64,000 bases of DNA from Rodentibacter ratti (GTDB taxonomy: Bacteria > Pseudomonadota > Gammaproteobacteria > Enterobacterales > Pasteurellaceae), in assembly GCF_002000485.1 (NCBI RefSeq), contig NZ_MLAJ01000006.1, positions 1 to 64,000 on the forward strand. The letters are read 5' to 3'. This document shows, in pieces, positions 23,482 through 32,950 of this stretch. Every line of letters begins with the position of its first letter. Position 1 is the first letter of the stretch. The position numbers were made by a program, and so were the translations under genes. The notes under the pieces are model-generated. The model had not been told where the DNA came from. It saw only the letters and a program-made list of their open reading frames with translations, and did not search any database.

Positions 23482-24219
23482 GTGATGGAGTCTAGCATTA
23501 ACGCCGAATTTCAGGCGTATGTTAAGGGGATTTTAGAGAAACAAAAAGGAAAGCGAGTCTATAAATTTAACTATCAAGGGAAAAGCTACTGGCTGAAACA
23601 ACCGGAAAGATTATCAGGTGTTTGGTTATTATTAAAGCCTCATCCCAAAAAGTCTTTTGAAAATGAATTAATGACGCTTTTAGATTTATTTAAACAGGGT
23701 GTGCCTGTTCCTAAAGTGGTTTATCACGAAAAAGATTTTTTTGTCTTAGAAGATGTCGGAATGAGCATTTCTCAATGGGTGGACAATCCAAACAGTTCTG
23801 AGGAACAAAAATTTTCAATTCTCTCTGATGCAAGCCAAGCCTTAATCGGATTACACAAAAAAGGATTGGTACATGGCCGTCCGGCAATACGTGATATTAT
23901 ATGGAATAATAGTAAAGTTATTTTTTTAGATTTTGAGTCTCGTTCAAAGAGCCAAAATAAAGATTGGTTAATTGTGCGTGATATGTTATTTTTCTTCGAC
24001 AGTTTATGCCATAAAAATACAATTTCTGATAAATTAATAAAAGAAATAGCGCTTTATTATCAAACACATTGTGATTCCCGAAACTGGGAAATAATGCAAA
24101 ATTATTTATCGAAGTTTAGATGGGTATACTACTTATTGTTACCTTTTAAACCGGTTGCAAAGAAAGATCTCCTTTCGATTTATCGTTTATTCAACCTATT
24201 ATATGGTAAGGAAAAATAA
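23482..24219 (+). CDS. Small kinase-fold protein (RIO/Bud32/InaA-like)
   Basis: 245-residue protein with an atypical protein-kinase fold. Visible are a Lys in Y-W-L-K-Q-P, the hinge-like V-L-E-D-V-G, a catalytic loop H-G-R-P-A-I-R-D-I in place of the H-R-D type, and L-D-F-E as the metal-binding motif. Relatives phosphorylate lipopolysaccharide sugars (InaA, KdkA) or proteins (Bud32), so the substrate cannot be named. A GTG at 23482 has GGAG 8 bases upstream; the ATG three bases later is the alternative start. The stop overlaps the following lipoprotein gene (TAATG), suggesting coupled expression. Confidence 0.75.
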   Translation: MMESSINAEFQAYVKGILEKQKGKRVYKFNYQGKSYWLKQPERLSGVWLLLKPHPKKSFENELMTLLDLFKQGVPVPKVVYHEKDFFVLEDVGMSISQWVDNPNSSEEQKFSILSDASQALIGLHKKGLVHGRPAIRDIIWNNSKVIFLDFESRSKSQNKDWLIVRDMLFFFDSLCHKNTISDKLIKEIALYYQTHCDSRNWEIMQNYLSKFRWVYYLLLPFKPVAKKDLLSIYRLFNLLYGKEK

Positions 24220-24353
24220 TGAAAAAAGCCTTCTTAATTTTAATGCTATCCGTCCTGCTTAGTGCTTGTTCCGTCGGAGGAGGCATTGGTGTCGGTGGAG
24301 GTAGTAACGGTGTTGGTGTCGGAGTGGGGCTTGGTACCGGATTTGGTTTCTAA
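24219..24353 (+). CDS. 44-residue glycine-rich lipoprotein
   Basis: Small gene with ATG overlapping the kinase stop. The product has a signal peptide of 16 residues ending in the lipobox L-L-S-A-C (Cys17). The 28-residue mature part is almost only G, V, S, N, L, T, I and F: G-G-G-I-G-V-G-G-G, then alternating V-G, ending G-T-G-F-G-F. The sequence would suit a short amyloid-like or membrane-hugging chain, but no function is known to me. Preceding AAGGAAA can serve as the ribosome site. Confidence 0.7.
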   Translation: MKKAFLILMLSVLLSACSVGGGIGVGGGSNGVGVGVGLGTGFGF

Positions 24354-24406
24354 CCCTTAAGAGCTGTCAAAAATTGTAGTATTTTTTTAGATTTTTAAGA
24401 AAATGC

Positions 24407-24434
24407 TTGATCTTTCGATATAGCCCTCTATAAT
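24407..24434 (+). promoter_or_regulatory. Promoter of the metY-rimP-nusA-infB operon
   Basis: TTGATC (24407-24412) and TATAAT (24429-24434), 16 bases apart, lie 17 bases before the tRNA. The sequence after the -10, ACGCCAC, is GC-rich, the kind of discriminator seen at stringently controlled stable-RNA promoters. Confidence 0.75.
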
Positions 24435-24451
24435 ACGCCACATCTTTCGGA

Positions 24452-24528
24452 CGCGGGGTGGAGCAGCTTGGTAGCTCGTCGGGCTCATAACCCGAAGGCC
24501 GTCGGTTCAAATCCGGCCCCCGCAACCA
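24452..24528 (+). tRNA. metY: Initiator tRNA-fMet (CAT)
   Basis: 77-base tRNA with encoded CCA. The anticodon loop CTCATAA gives CAT. Initiator features are present: the unpaired C1 x A72 at the acceptor end and three G-C pairs (GGG/CCC) at the base of the anticodon stem. Placement upstream of rimP-nusA-infB matches metY of E. coli. Confidence 0.98.
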
Positions 24529-24546
24529 ATACAAGTTCAGTAAAAG

Positions 24547-24569
24547 AACCCCAAATTTGGGGTTTTTTT
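24547..24569 (+). terminator. First terminator after metY
   Basis: AACCCCAAATTTGGGGTT is a perfect palindrome followed by T residues, 18 bases after the tRNA. Expression of rimP-nusA-infB from the metY promoter needs readthrough here. Confidence 0.8.
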
Positions 24570-24590
24570 GTACGAGAAATTTTAAAAACT

Positions 24591-24623
24591 GGGCTTAGGT
24601 TCTGTGAACCTAACCCTTTTTTT
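24591..24623 (+). terminator. Second terminator before rimP
   Basis: TTAGGTTC and GAACCTAA with flanking GGG/CCC form an 11-bp stem with one bulged C and a TGT loop, followed by a T7 tract. It is the second strong hairpin in the 169-base metY-rimP gap. In E. coli this region holds terminators relieved by NusA-linked control. Confidence 0.8.
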
Positions 24624-24697
24624 ACGCCTAAAATTCAATATAGACGGGATTCTGCTATATGTATAGATTAGGGCAATAATTAATAGAGGAGTAGAGA

Positions 24698-25153
24698 TTG
24701 GCTACCTTAGAACAAAATTTACAAGAAATATTGCAAGGTTCAATCGAAGATTTAGGTTGCGAGCTTTGGGGTATTGAGTGTCAACGTTCCGGTCGTTTTA
24801 TGACTGTGCGTGTGTTTATTGATAAAGAGGGTGGTGTCACTATCGATGATTGTGCGGATGTAAGTCGCCAAGTCAGTGCAATTTTGGATGTAGAAGATCC
24901 GATTGCCGACAAATATAATCTTGAAGTGTCATCTCCCGGTTTGGATCGCCCATTATTCACATTGGCGCAATACAACCGCTATGTTGGTGAAGAAATTCTC
25001 ATTCATTTACGTATTCCAATGATGGAACGTCGTAAATGGCAAGGAAAATTAGAGCGTATTGAAAATGATATGCTCACGTTAAAAGTTGATAATCAAGAAC
25101 AAACCTTCGTTTTTGGTAATATTCAAAAAGCAAATGTTGTTGCAAAATTCTAA
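24698..25153 (+). CDS. rimP: Ribosome maturation factor RimP
   Basis: 151-residue factor for 30S subunit maturation. The start is TTG at 24698, preceded by GAGGAG, giving M-A-T-L-E-Q-N-L, the same N-terminus as the Haemophilus protein. The N-terminal domain has E-L-W-G-I-E and the central [19 protein letters not shown] signature; an Sm-like C-terminal domain follows. The unusual start may keep its yield low. nusA begins 17 bases after the stop. Confidence 0.96.
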   Translation: MATLEQNLQEILQGSIEDLGCELWGIECQRSGRFMTVRVFIDKEGGVTIDDCADVSRQVSAILDVEDPIADKYNLEVSSPGLDRPLFTLAQYNRYVGEEILIHLRIPMMERRKWQGKLERIENDMLTLKVDNQEQTFVFGNIQKANVVAKF

Positions 25154-25170
25154 AAGGAGAAAAAGGAAAA

Positions 25171-26658
25171 ATGAGTAAAGAGATTTTATTAGCAGCAGAA
25201 GCTGTATCTAATGAAAAATTATTACCACGTGAGAAAATTTTTGAAGCCTTAGAAAGTGCAATTGCCCTTTCAACTAAGAAAAAATACGAATACGAAACCG
25301 ATATTCGTGTTTCAATTAATCCTAAAAATGGTGAGTTTGATACTTTCCGCCGCTGGTTAGTAGTCGATGAAGTCAAAGTGCCGACAAAAGAAATTACTTT
25401 AGAAGCGGCTCAATTTGATGATCCTAATATCCAACTTGGCGATTATGTCGAAGATCAAATTGAATCTATCGCTTTTGACCGCATTGCAATGCAAACCGCA
25501 CGCCAAGTTATTAGTACAAAAATTCGTGAAGCGGAGCGTGCAAAGGTCGTAGAACAATTTCGTGCCGAAGAAGGTAAAATTGTTACCGGGACAGTAAAAA
25601 AAGTCAATCGTGAGAATATTATCTTGGATTTAGGCAATAAAGCCGAAGCTGTTATTGCTCGCGAAGATATGTTACCGCGTGAGAATTTCCGTCCGGGAGA
25701 CCGTGTTCGTGGTGTACTTTATAAAGTTGTTCCGGAAAGTAAAACCGCACAACTGTTTATTACGCGTGCGAAACCGGAAATGCTTATTGAATTGTTCCGT
25801 ATTGAAGTACCGGAAATCGGTGAAGAGATGATTGAAATTCGTGGCGCAGCACGTGATCCGGGTTCCCGTGCAAAAATTGCTGTGAAATCCAATGATAAAC
25901 GCATTGATCCTGTTGGAGCATGTGTAGGTATGCGCGGAGCACGTGTTCAAGCGATTACCAATGAATTGGGTGGGGAACGTGTAGATATCGTACTTTGGGA
26001 TGATAATCCGGCACAATTTGTCATTAACGCTATGGCGCCTGCCGATGTCAATTCTATCATTGTTGATGAAGATAACCATTCGATGGATATTGCCGTTGAT
26101 GCTGCAAATCTTGCACAAGCAATCGGACGTAACGGTCAAAATGTGCGTTTAGCCACTCAATTGACCGGTTGGTCATTAAATGTGATGACAACGGAAGAAC
26201 TGAATGAAAAACATCAAGCAGAAGACAATAAAGCATTAAATTTATTTATGAATGCATTGGAACTTGATGAAGAATTTGCACACATCCTTGTAGAAGAGGG
26301 TTTTACAAGTTTAGAGGAAATCGCTTATGTGCCGGTAAGTGAATTAACGGCAATCGATGGTTTGGAAGATGAAGATCTTATTGAAGAGCTTCAAACCCGT
26401 GCGAAAAATGCGATTACAGCAGTAGCAGTAGCAGAAGAAGAAGCATTGAAAAAGGCAAATATTGAGGAAGGTTTATTAAACTTGGATGGTATGAATCGCC
26501 ACATTGCATTTAAATTTGCCGAAAAACAAATTACTACCCTTGAAGAGCTTGCCGAACAAGGTGTTGATGATTTAGCGGATATTGAAGAATTAACCGCTGA
26601 ACAAGCCGCAGAGTTGATCATGGCTGCACGTAATATTTGTTGGTTCAGCGAAGAATAA
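25171..26658 (+). CDS. nusA: Transcription termination/antitermination protein NusA
   Basis: RNA polymerase-binding factor controlling pausing, termination and antitermination. The 495 residues contain the N-terminal polymerase-binding domain (1-130), an S1 domain (about 135-200), two KH domains (about 230-345, with G-M-R-G-A-R and G-R-N-G-Q-N) and two C-terminal acidic repeats (about 360-490). AAGGAG-like bases precede the ATG. infB follows after 12 bases. Confidence 0.98.
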   Translation: MSKEILLAAEAVSNEKLLPREKIFEALESAIALSTKKKYEYETDIRVSINPKNGEFDTFRRWLVVDEVKVPTKEITLEAAQFDDPNIQLGDYVEDQIESIAFDRIAMQTARQVISTKIREAERAKVVEQFRAEEGKIVTGTVKKVNRENIILDLGNKAEAVIAREDMLPRENFRPGDRVRGVLYKVVPESKTAQLFITRAKPEMLIELFRIEVPEIGEEMIEIRGAARDPGSRAKIAVKSNDKRIDPVGACVGMRGARVQAITNELGGERVDIVLWDDNPAQFVINAMAPADVNSIIVDEDNHSMDIAVDAANLAQAIGRNGQNVRLATQLTGWSLNVMTTEELNEKHQAEDNKALNLFMNALELDEEFAHILVEEGFTSLEEIAYVPVSELTAIDGLEDEDLIEELQTRAKNAITAVAVAEEEALKKANIEEGLLNLDGMNRHIAFKFAEKQITTLEELAEQGVDDLADIEELTAEQAAELIMAARNICWFSEE

Positions 26659-26670
26659 GGAGAATTAATC

Positions 26671-29196
26671 ATGACAGATGAAGTAAAAAAAACGGATAGT
26701 GAAGCGCCGAAAAAATTAAGTATTCAACGCAGAACGAAAACAACAGTTAGTGGAACAACGACAACCGGTAAAAGTAAAGCTGTTCAAGTGGAAGTACGTA
26801 AAAAACGCACAGTGAAAACCGATGCGGTTCAAAAATCAGAAGAGGCCGCAAAATTAAAAGAACAACAAGAATTGGAAGCTAAAAAAGCAGCAGAAAAGAA
26901 AGCGGCGGAAGAAAAAGCACGCTTAGAAGAGGAAAAAGCAAAAGCCGAGAAAGAAAAAGCGGAAGCAAAAGCCGAAAAAGCAGCGAAAAGTGCGGTCGAT
27001 TCTAAGCCTAAATCTGTAGATGCAGAAAAAGAAAAACTCAAAGCGGAAGAGGCAGAACTTCGCCGTAAAGCGGAAGAAGTTGCCCGTCAAAAAGCAGAAG
27101 AGCAGGCACGTCAAGCGGCAGAAGCAGCAAAACGTTACGCTGAAATGGATGATGAAGATGACGATTCTTCCTCAGAAGATTATTCTGACTACAATCTAAG
27201 CTCAAAATATGCCCTTGAAGCGGAAGATGAAGAAGAGCGCCGTAATGAGAGTCGTGGTCGTGGAAAAAATAAAGTCGCAAAAACGAAAAAAGGCGGCCGC
27301 GATGACGATAATAGTAAGAATAGTCGAAATGAGCGTGAGTCTAACCGTAAAAACCAAAAAGAAGGTAAATTGGGTAAAGGTAAACACGCTAAGAAAGGGG
27401 CTGCATTACAACAGGCTTTCACAAAACCTGTTCAAGTAGCGAAAGCAGATGTGGTGATCGGTGAAACCATTACTGTTGCAGAATTGGCGAATAAGATGGC
27501 GGTTAAAGCCACTGAAATCATCAAAATGATGATGAAAATGGGCGAAATGGTGACAATTAACCAAGTGCTTGATCAAGAAACTGCGCAATTAGTGGCGGAA
27601 GAGCTCGGTCATAAAGTGATTCTTCGTAATGAAAATGAACTTGAAGAAGCGGTACTTGGCGATCGTGATGTGAATGCGGAAAAAGTAACCCGTGCACCGG
27701 TAGTAACCATTATGGGTCACGTTGACCACGGTAAAACATCCTTACTTGACTATATCCGTAAAGCGAAAGTGGCCGCCGGAGAAGCGGGGGGCATTACCCA
27801 ACACATCGGTGCATACCACGTAGAAATGGATGACGGCAAGATGATTACTTTCCTTGATACACCGGGACACGCCGCCTTTACCTCAATGCGTGCCCGTGGT
27901 GCGAAAGCAACGGATATCGTAGTTCTTGTGGTAGCAGCTGATGATGGTGTTATGCCTCAAACTATCGAAGCGATTCAACATGCGAAAGCTGCAGGTGCGC
28001 CATTAGTGGTGGCGGTAAACAAAATTGACAAACCGGAAGCTAATCCTGATCGTGTAGAACAAGAATTGCTCCAACACGAAGTGATTTCAGAAAAATTCGG
28101 TGGTGATGTTCAATTCGTGCCGGTATCAGCGAAAAAAGGTCTTGGTATTGATGAATTGTTAGATGCGATTCTTCTCCAATCCGAAGTTCTTGAATTAACG
28201 GCTGTGAAAGACGGTATGGCAAGTGGTGTAGTGATTGAATCTTACCTTGATAAAGGTCGTGGCCCAGTGGCGACAATCTTGGTGCAATCCGGTACGTTAC
28301 ACAAAGGTGATATTGTACTTTGCGGTTTTGAATATGGCCGTGTACGTGCAATGCGTGATGAAAATGGTAAAGAAATCGATGAAGCAGGCCCATCTATCCC
28401 AGTGGAAGTGCTTGGGCTTTCCGGTGTACCGGCAGCAGGTGATGAAGCAACCGTTGTGCGTGATGAGAAAAAAGCGCGTGAGGTAGCATTATATCGCCAA
28501 GGTAAATTCCGTGAAGTCAAACTTGCTCGTCAGCAAAAAGCGAAACTTGAAAATATGTTTAGCAATATGACGGAAGGGGATGTGGCTGAATTGAATGTGA
28601 TCGTCAAAGCTGACGTCCAGGGTTCTGTGGAAGCCATTGTCCAAGCCTTACACGAACTTTCAACGGACGAAGTAAAAGTTAAAGTGGTTGGTTCGGGCGT
28701 AGGCGGTATTACGGAAACCGATGCCACATTAGCGGCGGCATCCAATGCGATTATGGTGGGTTTCAACGTTCGTGCCGATGCCTCAGCGCGCCGTGTGATT
28801 GAAAGTGAAAACATTGATTTACGTTATTATTCAATTATTTATGAATTGCTTAACGAAATCAAAGCGGCGATGAGCGGTATGTTACAGCCTGAATTCAAAC
28901 AAGAAATTATTGGTTTGGCAGAAGTGCGTGATGTCTTCCGTCATCCGAAGTTTGGTGCGATTGCCGGTTGTATGGTGACAGAAGGAATTGTTAAACGTAA
29001 CAACCCAATCCGTGTGTTACGTGATAACGTCGTCATTTTTGAAGGTGAGCTCGAATCACTGCGCCGTTTCAAAGATGATGTGGCAGAAGTGCGTAGCAAT
29101 ATGGAATGTGGTATCGGCGTGAAAAACTACAATGATGTAAAAGTCGGCGATCAAATTGAGGTATTTGAAATAGTCGAGGTGAAACGTTCAATTTAA
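26671..29196 (+). CDS. infB: Translation initiation factor IF-2
   Basis: GTPase that brings fMet-tRNA to the 30S P site. Of 841 residues, the first 240 or so are a Lys/Glu/Ala-rich, largely helical and disordered region. The IF2-N domain follows, then the G domain (G1 G-H-V-D-H-G-K-T, G3 D-T-P-G-H, G4 N-K-I-D) and domains II-IV. Internal starts for shorter IF-2 forms, as known in E. coli, are possible but were not assigned. It is last in the metY operon; rbfA-truB, which usually follow, are displaced by the accessory block. Confidence 0.98.
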   Translation: MTDEVKKTDSEAPKKLSIQRRTKTTVSGTTTTGKSKAVQVEVRKKRTVKTDAVQKSEEAAKLKEQQELEAKKAAEKKAAEEKARLEEEKAKAEKEKAEAKAEKAAKSAVDSKPKSVDAEKEKLKAEEAELRRKAEEVARQKAEEQARQAAEAAKRYAEMDDEDDDSSSEDYSDYNLSSKYALEAEDEEERRNESRGRGKNKVAKTKKGGRDDDNSKNSRNERESNRKNQKEGKLGKGKHAKKGAALQQAFTKPVQVAKADVVIGETITVAELANKMAVKATEIIKMMMKMGEMVTINQVLDQETAQLVAEELGHKVILRNENELEEAVLGDRDVNAEKVTRAPVVTIMGHVDHGKTSLLDYIRKAKVAAGEAGGITQHIGAYHVEMDDGKMITFLDTPGHAAFTSMRARGAKATDIVVLVVAADDGVMPQTIEAIQHAKAAGAPLVVAVNKIDKPEANPDRVEQELLQHEVISEKFGGDVQFVPVSAKKGLGIDELLDAILLQSEVLELTAVKDGMASGVVIESYLDKGRGPVATILVQSGTLHKGDIVLCGFEYGRVRAMRDENGKEIDEAGPSIPVEVLGLSGVPAAGDEATVVRDEKKAREVALYRQGKFREVKLARQQKAKLENMFSNMTEGDVAELNVIVKADVQGSVEAIVQALHELSTDEVKVKVVGSGVGGITETDATLAAASNAIMVGFNVRADASARRVIESENIDLRYYSIIYELLNEIKAAMSGMLQPEFKQEIIGLAEVRDVFRHPKFGAIAGCMVTEGIVKRNNPIRVLRDNVVIFEGELESLRRFKDDVAEVRSNMECGIGVKNYNDVKVGDQIEVFEIVEVKRSI

Positions 29197-29233
29197 TCTT
29201 TGTGGTTTAATTACCTGTAAAAACGTTTAGACA

Positions 29234-29286
29234 TTGCGGTGAAATTATCCAACTATTGAAAAAATAGAGGAAAATTTCACCGCACT
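29234..29286 (+). terminator. Inverted repeat after infB
   Basis: GCGGTGAAATT (29236-29246) pairs with AATTTCACCGC (29273-29283); inside is a nested CTATT/AATAG hairpin. The arms carry uptake-signal cores. It is a probable terminator separating infB from the accessory genes. Confidence 0.55.
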
Positions 29287-29395
29287 TTGTCAAATGGGAT
29301 AACTAACTTTTTAATTAAGTTTAGTTGTAGCTATATTTAAATCGGCTGTTTATAGGCGAAAATCCCGAAGCAGCAGTTTTTTGGGAGCATTTAGA

Positions 29396-29806
29396 ATGCT
29401 GGATTATTTAGCATTATTTTTTCTATTATTTGCGAGTATTGTGATTTTTTATGCAGTAATCGCTATTCACGACATTCCCTATGAAATCGCCAAAAAACGG
29501 AATCATCCACATTTAGAGGCAATTCATTATGCCGGATGGGTGAGTTTATTTACTTTACACGTTATTTGGCCTTTCCTGTGGATTTGGGCAACCCTATGGC
29601 ATAAAGAAAATGGTTGGGGTAATGGCAATCGCCAAAAAGAATCCGAGCTTTTTTTAGGCATGGAAAATGTCACCAAACAGCTCCTGGAACTGGAAAAACA
29701 AAACGTAAAATTAGAAACAGAATTAGCGAATTTGCGTCAAGAATTAAACCTATTGACACAAAAATTAGCCCAATTGGAAAACAAGCAAAATAAAAGCGAG
29801 GAGTAA
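29396..29806 (+). CDS. yiaW: DUF3302 inner-membrane protein (YiaW-like)
   Basis: 136-residue membrane protein. Two hydrophobic segments (about 3-24 and 48-70) carry the family signature H-D-I-P-Y-E-I-A-K-K-R-N-H-P-H and H-V-I-W-P-F-L-W-I-W-A-T. The last 45 residues form a leucine-heptad coiled coil longer than in E. coli YiaW. The ATG at 29396 has GGAG 8 bases before it; an in-frame TTG at 29381 is less likely. The yiaV partner starts 3 bases after the stop. Function is unproven. Confidence 0.85.
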   Translation: MLDYLALFFLLFASIVIFYAVIAIHDIPYEIAKKRNHPHLEAIHYAGWVSLFTLHVIWPFLWIWATLWHKENGWGNGNRQKESELFLGMENVTKQLLELEKQNVKLETELANLRQELNLLTQKLAQLENKQNKSEE

Positions 29807-29809
29807 AAG

Positions 29810-30943
29810 ATGGAATTAATGATTTTAATTATTTATGCCTCGCTGTGTGTAGGGATTTTTAAGCTCTTTAAAATTCCTTTAAACAAATGGTCGGTGCCAA
29901 CGGCAATTTTAGGCGGTGTCGTATTATTGGTTTCTATGCTGTTGTTTATGAACTATAACCATCCGCATACCAAATTAGCGACACAATATTATGTTTCCAC
30001 ACCTATTGTGCCGCAGGTTCGTGGTCAAGTGGTTGAAGTCAATCAATTTGCACCGAATCAACGGATCAAAAAAGGTGAAGTGCTATTTCGTATTGATCCC
30101 ACGCCTTACCAAGCGGAGGTGGATGCGAGAAAAGCGGAATTGGCGGATGCCATTCAATCTGCAACCACCTTGCAACTGGATGTGAATGCGGCTAAAGCCC
30201 GTCTAGAAGAAGCAAAATTCACAATGCACCAAAAGCAAAAAGAAGCGGAACGCTATAAAAAACTTGTGGCGACACAAGGGGTGAGTCAATTAGAAGCGGA
30301 AATTAAAACCCGCGAAGCCTTGAGTGCAAAAGCGACTTATGAAACCCGCCTCGCAGAGCTTGAAAAAGCAGAAAAACTGTTAGATTCCAACATTAACGGT
30401 GAAAATACCACAGTTGCGGCCAAACGTGCAGCCCTTGAACGTGCCGAGTTTGATTTAAACTCAACGACTGTTCGTGCGCCCTCTGACGGCTATGTGTCAC
30501 AACAATTTTTACAGGAAGGGATGATGGCAGGACGTTTGGCTATTCGCCCTGTAATGACTTTTATTGGCGAACAAAAACGTCAGTTCGTTGCGGCATTTCG
30601 TCAAAATTCCCTATTGCGTTTAAAAGCCGGCGATGAGGCTGAATTAGCCTTTCCGGCTATTCCCGGAAAAGTCTTTCCAGCCAAAGTAAAAGCGATTTTA
30701 CCGGCTATTGGTGAAAGTGAAGTGCAAGCAAACGGTACCACTTACACCCGTAAATTCATTGATGAACAAGCAATGCCTCTCGTATTGCTCGAACTCACCG
30801 AAGATATGGATGAATATCAACTACCTTTTGGTGCAACGGCTGAAGCGGCAGTTTACACCGAACACGCCCATCATCTCGCCATGATGCGTAAGATTTTATT
30901 GAGAATGAATAGTTGGAAAAATTATCTCTATTTAGATCACTAA
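29810..30943 (+). CDS. yiaV: HlyD-family membrane fusion protein (YiaV-like)
   Basis: 377-residue periplasmic adaptor. Two N-terminal membrane segments (about 2-20, 28-48), then a biotinyl-lipoyl-like half (V-P-Q-V-R-G-Q-V), a long helical hairpin (about 95-210), the second lipoyl half (V-R-A-P-S-D-G-Y-V) and a beta domain. It is very similar to E. coli YiaV, including the last residues R-M-N-S-W-K-N-Y-L-Y-L-D-H. No transporter gene is adjacent, so the export partner is unknown. Confidence 0.88.
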   Translation: MELMILIIYASLCVGIFKLFKIPLNKWSVPTAILGGVVLLVSMLLFMNYNHPHTKLATQYYVSTPIVPQVRGQVVEVNQFAPNQRIKKGEVLFRIDPTPYQAEVDARKAELADAIQSATTLQLDVNAAKARLEEAKFTMHQKQKEAERYKKLVATQGVSQLEAEIKTREALSAKATYETRLAELEKAEKLLDSNINGENTTVAAKRAALERAEFDLNSTTVRAPSDGYVSQQFLQEGMMAGRLAIRPVMTFIGEQKRQFVAAFRQNSLLRLKAGDEAELAFPAIPGKVFPAKVKAILPAIGESEVQANGTTYTRKFIDEQAMPLVLLELTEDMDEYQLPFGATAEAAVYTEHAHHLAMMRKILLRMNSWKNYLYLDH

Positions 30944-31047
30944 AATAACATTTGTTACAAGACAAATATTCTGCTAAATATTGAAAGCGGTTATATTCTG
31001 TGATAAGAAATAACCGCTTTAATATTCGCTTTAAAAAGTTATCTGGC

Positions 31048-31084
31048 TTGCATTTGGAATTAACAGCAAATCTAATTTAGATTT
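31048..31084 (+). promoter_or_regulatory. nadV promoter with overlapping palindrome
   Basis: TTGCAT (31048-31053) and TCTAAT (31071-31076) are 17 bases apart. The perfect palindrome AAATCTAATTTAGATTT (31068-31084, centred on one T) covers the -10 and start site. This is where a repressor would act. It does not resemble NiaR or NrtR sites I know, so the regulator is unnamed. Upstream, 30984-31020 is an 11-bp hairpin (AAAGCGGTTAT arms) that may end yiaV transcription. Confidence 0.5.
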
Positions 31085-31102
31085 TAATAAGGTAATAAAT
31101 TT

Positions 31103-32596
31103 ATGGATAGTCTACTAAATCATTATAGTCGTGCCAGCGCCATACCATCATTATTATGTGATTTTTACAAAACCTCCCATCGGATAATGTATCCTGAAGG
31201 TTCACAAATTCTTTATAGTACATTTACACCTCGTAGCAATAAACAAGCACCTTATTTAACAAGGGTCGTATCCTTTGGTTTCCAAGCATTTATTACTAAA
31301 TATTTAATTCATTATTTTAATGACAACTTCTTTTCTCGAGATAAAGATGAAATTGTGTCTGAATATTCAGCTTTCATTAAAAAAACCTTGCAGTTGGATG
31401 ACCCGGGGGAACACATTAAACAATTACACGAGCTAGGTTATTTACCCATCCGCATTAAAGCCATTCCTGAAGGTAAAACCGTAGCAATTAAAGTTCCCGT
31501 AATGACCATTGAAAACACCCACCCCGATTTCTGTTGGCTTACCAACTATTTAGAAACCCTCATTAATGTCTCCCTTTGGCAGCCAATGACTTCCGCCTCT
31601 ATGGCGTTTGCTTATCGGACGGAGTTAGTTAAGTTTGCTCAGGAAACCTGTGATAATCAGGATCACGTTCCATTTCAATCTCACGATTTTTCAATGCGTG
31701 GTATGGGGTCTTTAGAATCGGCGGAAACTTCAGGTGCCGGTCATTTAACCTCTTTTTTAGGGACGGATACGATTCCCGCGATTTCTTTCATCGAAGCCTA
31801 TTATGGTTCAAAAGGGTTAATTGGCACTTCAATCCCGGCTTCCGAACACTCGGTGATGAGTTCACACGGCATTGATGAATTGCCTACATTTCGTTATTTA
31901 ATGGCAAAATTTCCGAATAGTATGTTATCCATTGTATCGGACACCACCGATTTTTGGCATAACATAACGGTTAATTTACCTTTATTAAAGGCGGAAATTA
32001 TGGCAAGACCAGAAAATGCCCGTTTGGTTATTCGCCCTGATAGTGGTGATTTTTTTGCCATTATTTGTGGCGATCCTACGGCAGATACCGAGCATGAACG
32101 TAAAGGTTTGATAGCCTGTTTATGGGATATTTTTGGCGGTACGGTTAATCAGAAAGGTTACAAAGTTCTCGATCCTCATATCGGCGCTATTTATGGCGAT
32201 GGCGTAACCTATGAAAAAATGGTGAAGATTTTAGAGGGGCTGAAAGCTAAAGGCTTTGCCTCAAGCAATATTGTGTTTGGTGTCGGTGCGCAAACCTATC
32301 AGCGTAATACACGTGATACCTTAGGATTCGCCATTAAAGCCACCTCTATCACGATTAATGGGGAAGAAAAAGCAATCTTTAAAAATCCTAAAACTGATAA
32401 TGGCTTAAAAAAATCTCAAAAGGGTCGCGTTAAACTCCTTTCTTATGATACTTATCTTGACGGGCTAACTGCAAAAGATGACTTTAGTGATGATTTATTA
32501 GAAATACTCTTTGAAAACGGCAAACTGTTACGCCGAACTGATTTTGATCAAATCAGACAAAATTTATTTGCAGGCTCCCACTCATCATCAAATTAA
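31103..32596 (+). CDS. nadV: Nicotinamide phosphoribosyltransferase
   Basis: Converts nicotinamide and PRPP to NMN in the cytoplasm, the salvage step that frees some Pasteurellaceae from a need for V factor (NAD). The 497-residue product is full length for the NAMPT/NadV family: S-H-D-F-S-M-R-G-M near the catalytic core, V-I-R-P-D-S-G-D-F as the phosphoribosyl-binding segment, and Y-G-D-G-V-T. It stands alone here, with its own promoter, between yiaV and the glycine-zipper gene. Its presence predicts growth on nicotinamide. Confidence 0.95.
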   Translation: MDSLLNHYSRASAIPSLLCDFYKTSHRIMYPEGSQILYSTFTPRSNKQAPYLTRVVSFGFQAFITKYLIHYFNDNFFSRDKDEIVSEYSAFIKKTLQLDDPGEHIKQLHELGYLPIRIKAIPEGKTVAIKVPVMTIENTHPDFCWLTNYLETLINVSLWQPMTSASMAFAYRTELVKFAQETCDNQDHVPFQSHDFSMRGMGSLESAETSGAGHLTSFLGTDTIPAISFIEAYYGSKGLIGTSIPASEHSVMSSHGIDELPTFRYLMAKFPNSMLSIVSDTTDFWHNITVNLPLLKAEIMARPENARLVIRPDSGDFFAIICGDPTADTEHERKGLIACLWDIFGGTVNQKGYKVLDPHIGAIYGDGVTYEKMVKILEGLKAKGFASSNIVFGVGAQTYQRNTRDTLGFAIKATSITINGEEKAIFKNPKTDNGLKKSQKGRVKLLSYDTYLDGLTAKDDFSDDLLEILFENGKLLRRTDFDQIRQNLFAGSHSSSN

Positions 32597-32950
32597 TAAG
32601 TCGCTTTGGGGCATAAATTTAGGGCATAAAATAGAACGAAAAGAGCGGTCGGATTTTATCACGTTTTCCGATCCTTTATTTAATCTCTCTGAATAGCTAT
32701 CTCTCCCCTTCATAATATAAAAAAATTTTCTCATGACACAACCTGTCGCAACGCATTGAGAGAAAGGCTTTATAATTCACGGTGATTTTAATGAAAACCT
32801 ATGAATAGGCTTGATTTTCACCTAAAGGGGAGAGGGAAGTGCTCTAAGAAAAATATAATTTTCTATTTCCCTTTTCTCATCGTGACAATGGCATAAATTT
32901 ATGAATAATTTATGGCTAGTTTGGAATATGATTAATGCGAGGAAAATAGA
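32597..32950. other. Gene-free gap between nadV and the glycine-zipper gene
   Basis: 354 bases with no supported gene. They hold one degenerate uptake signal (near 32643), and a pair of 10-base inverted repeats CTCTCCCCTT (32701-32710) and AAGGGGAGAG (32825-32834) that bound a 134-base AT-rich segment. A CCTAT/ATAGG hairpin lies inside that segment. A possible -10 (TATGAT, 32927-32932) precedes the next gene. The left edge of the two-gene accessory unit is probably here. Confidence 0.5.
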
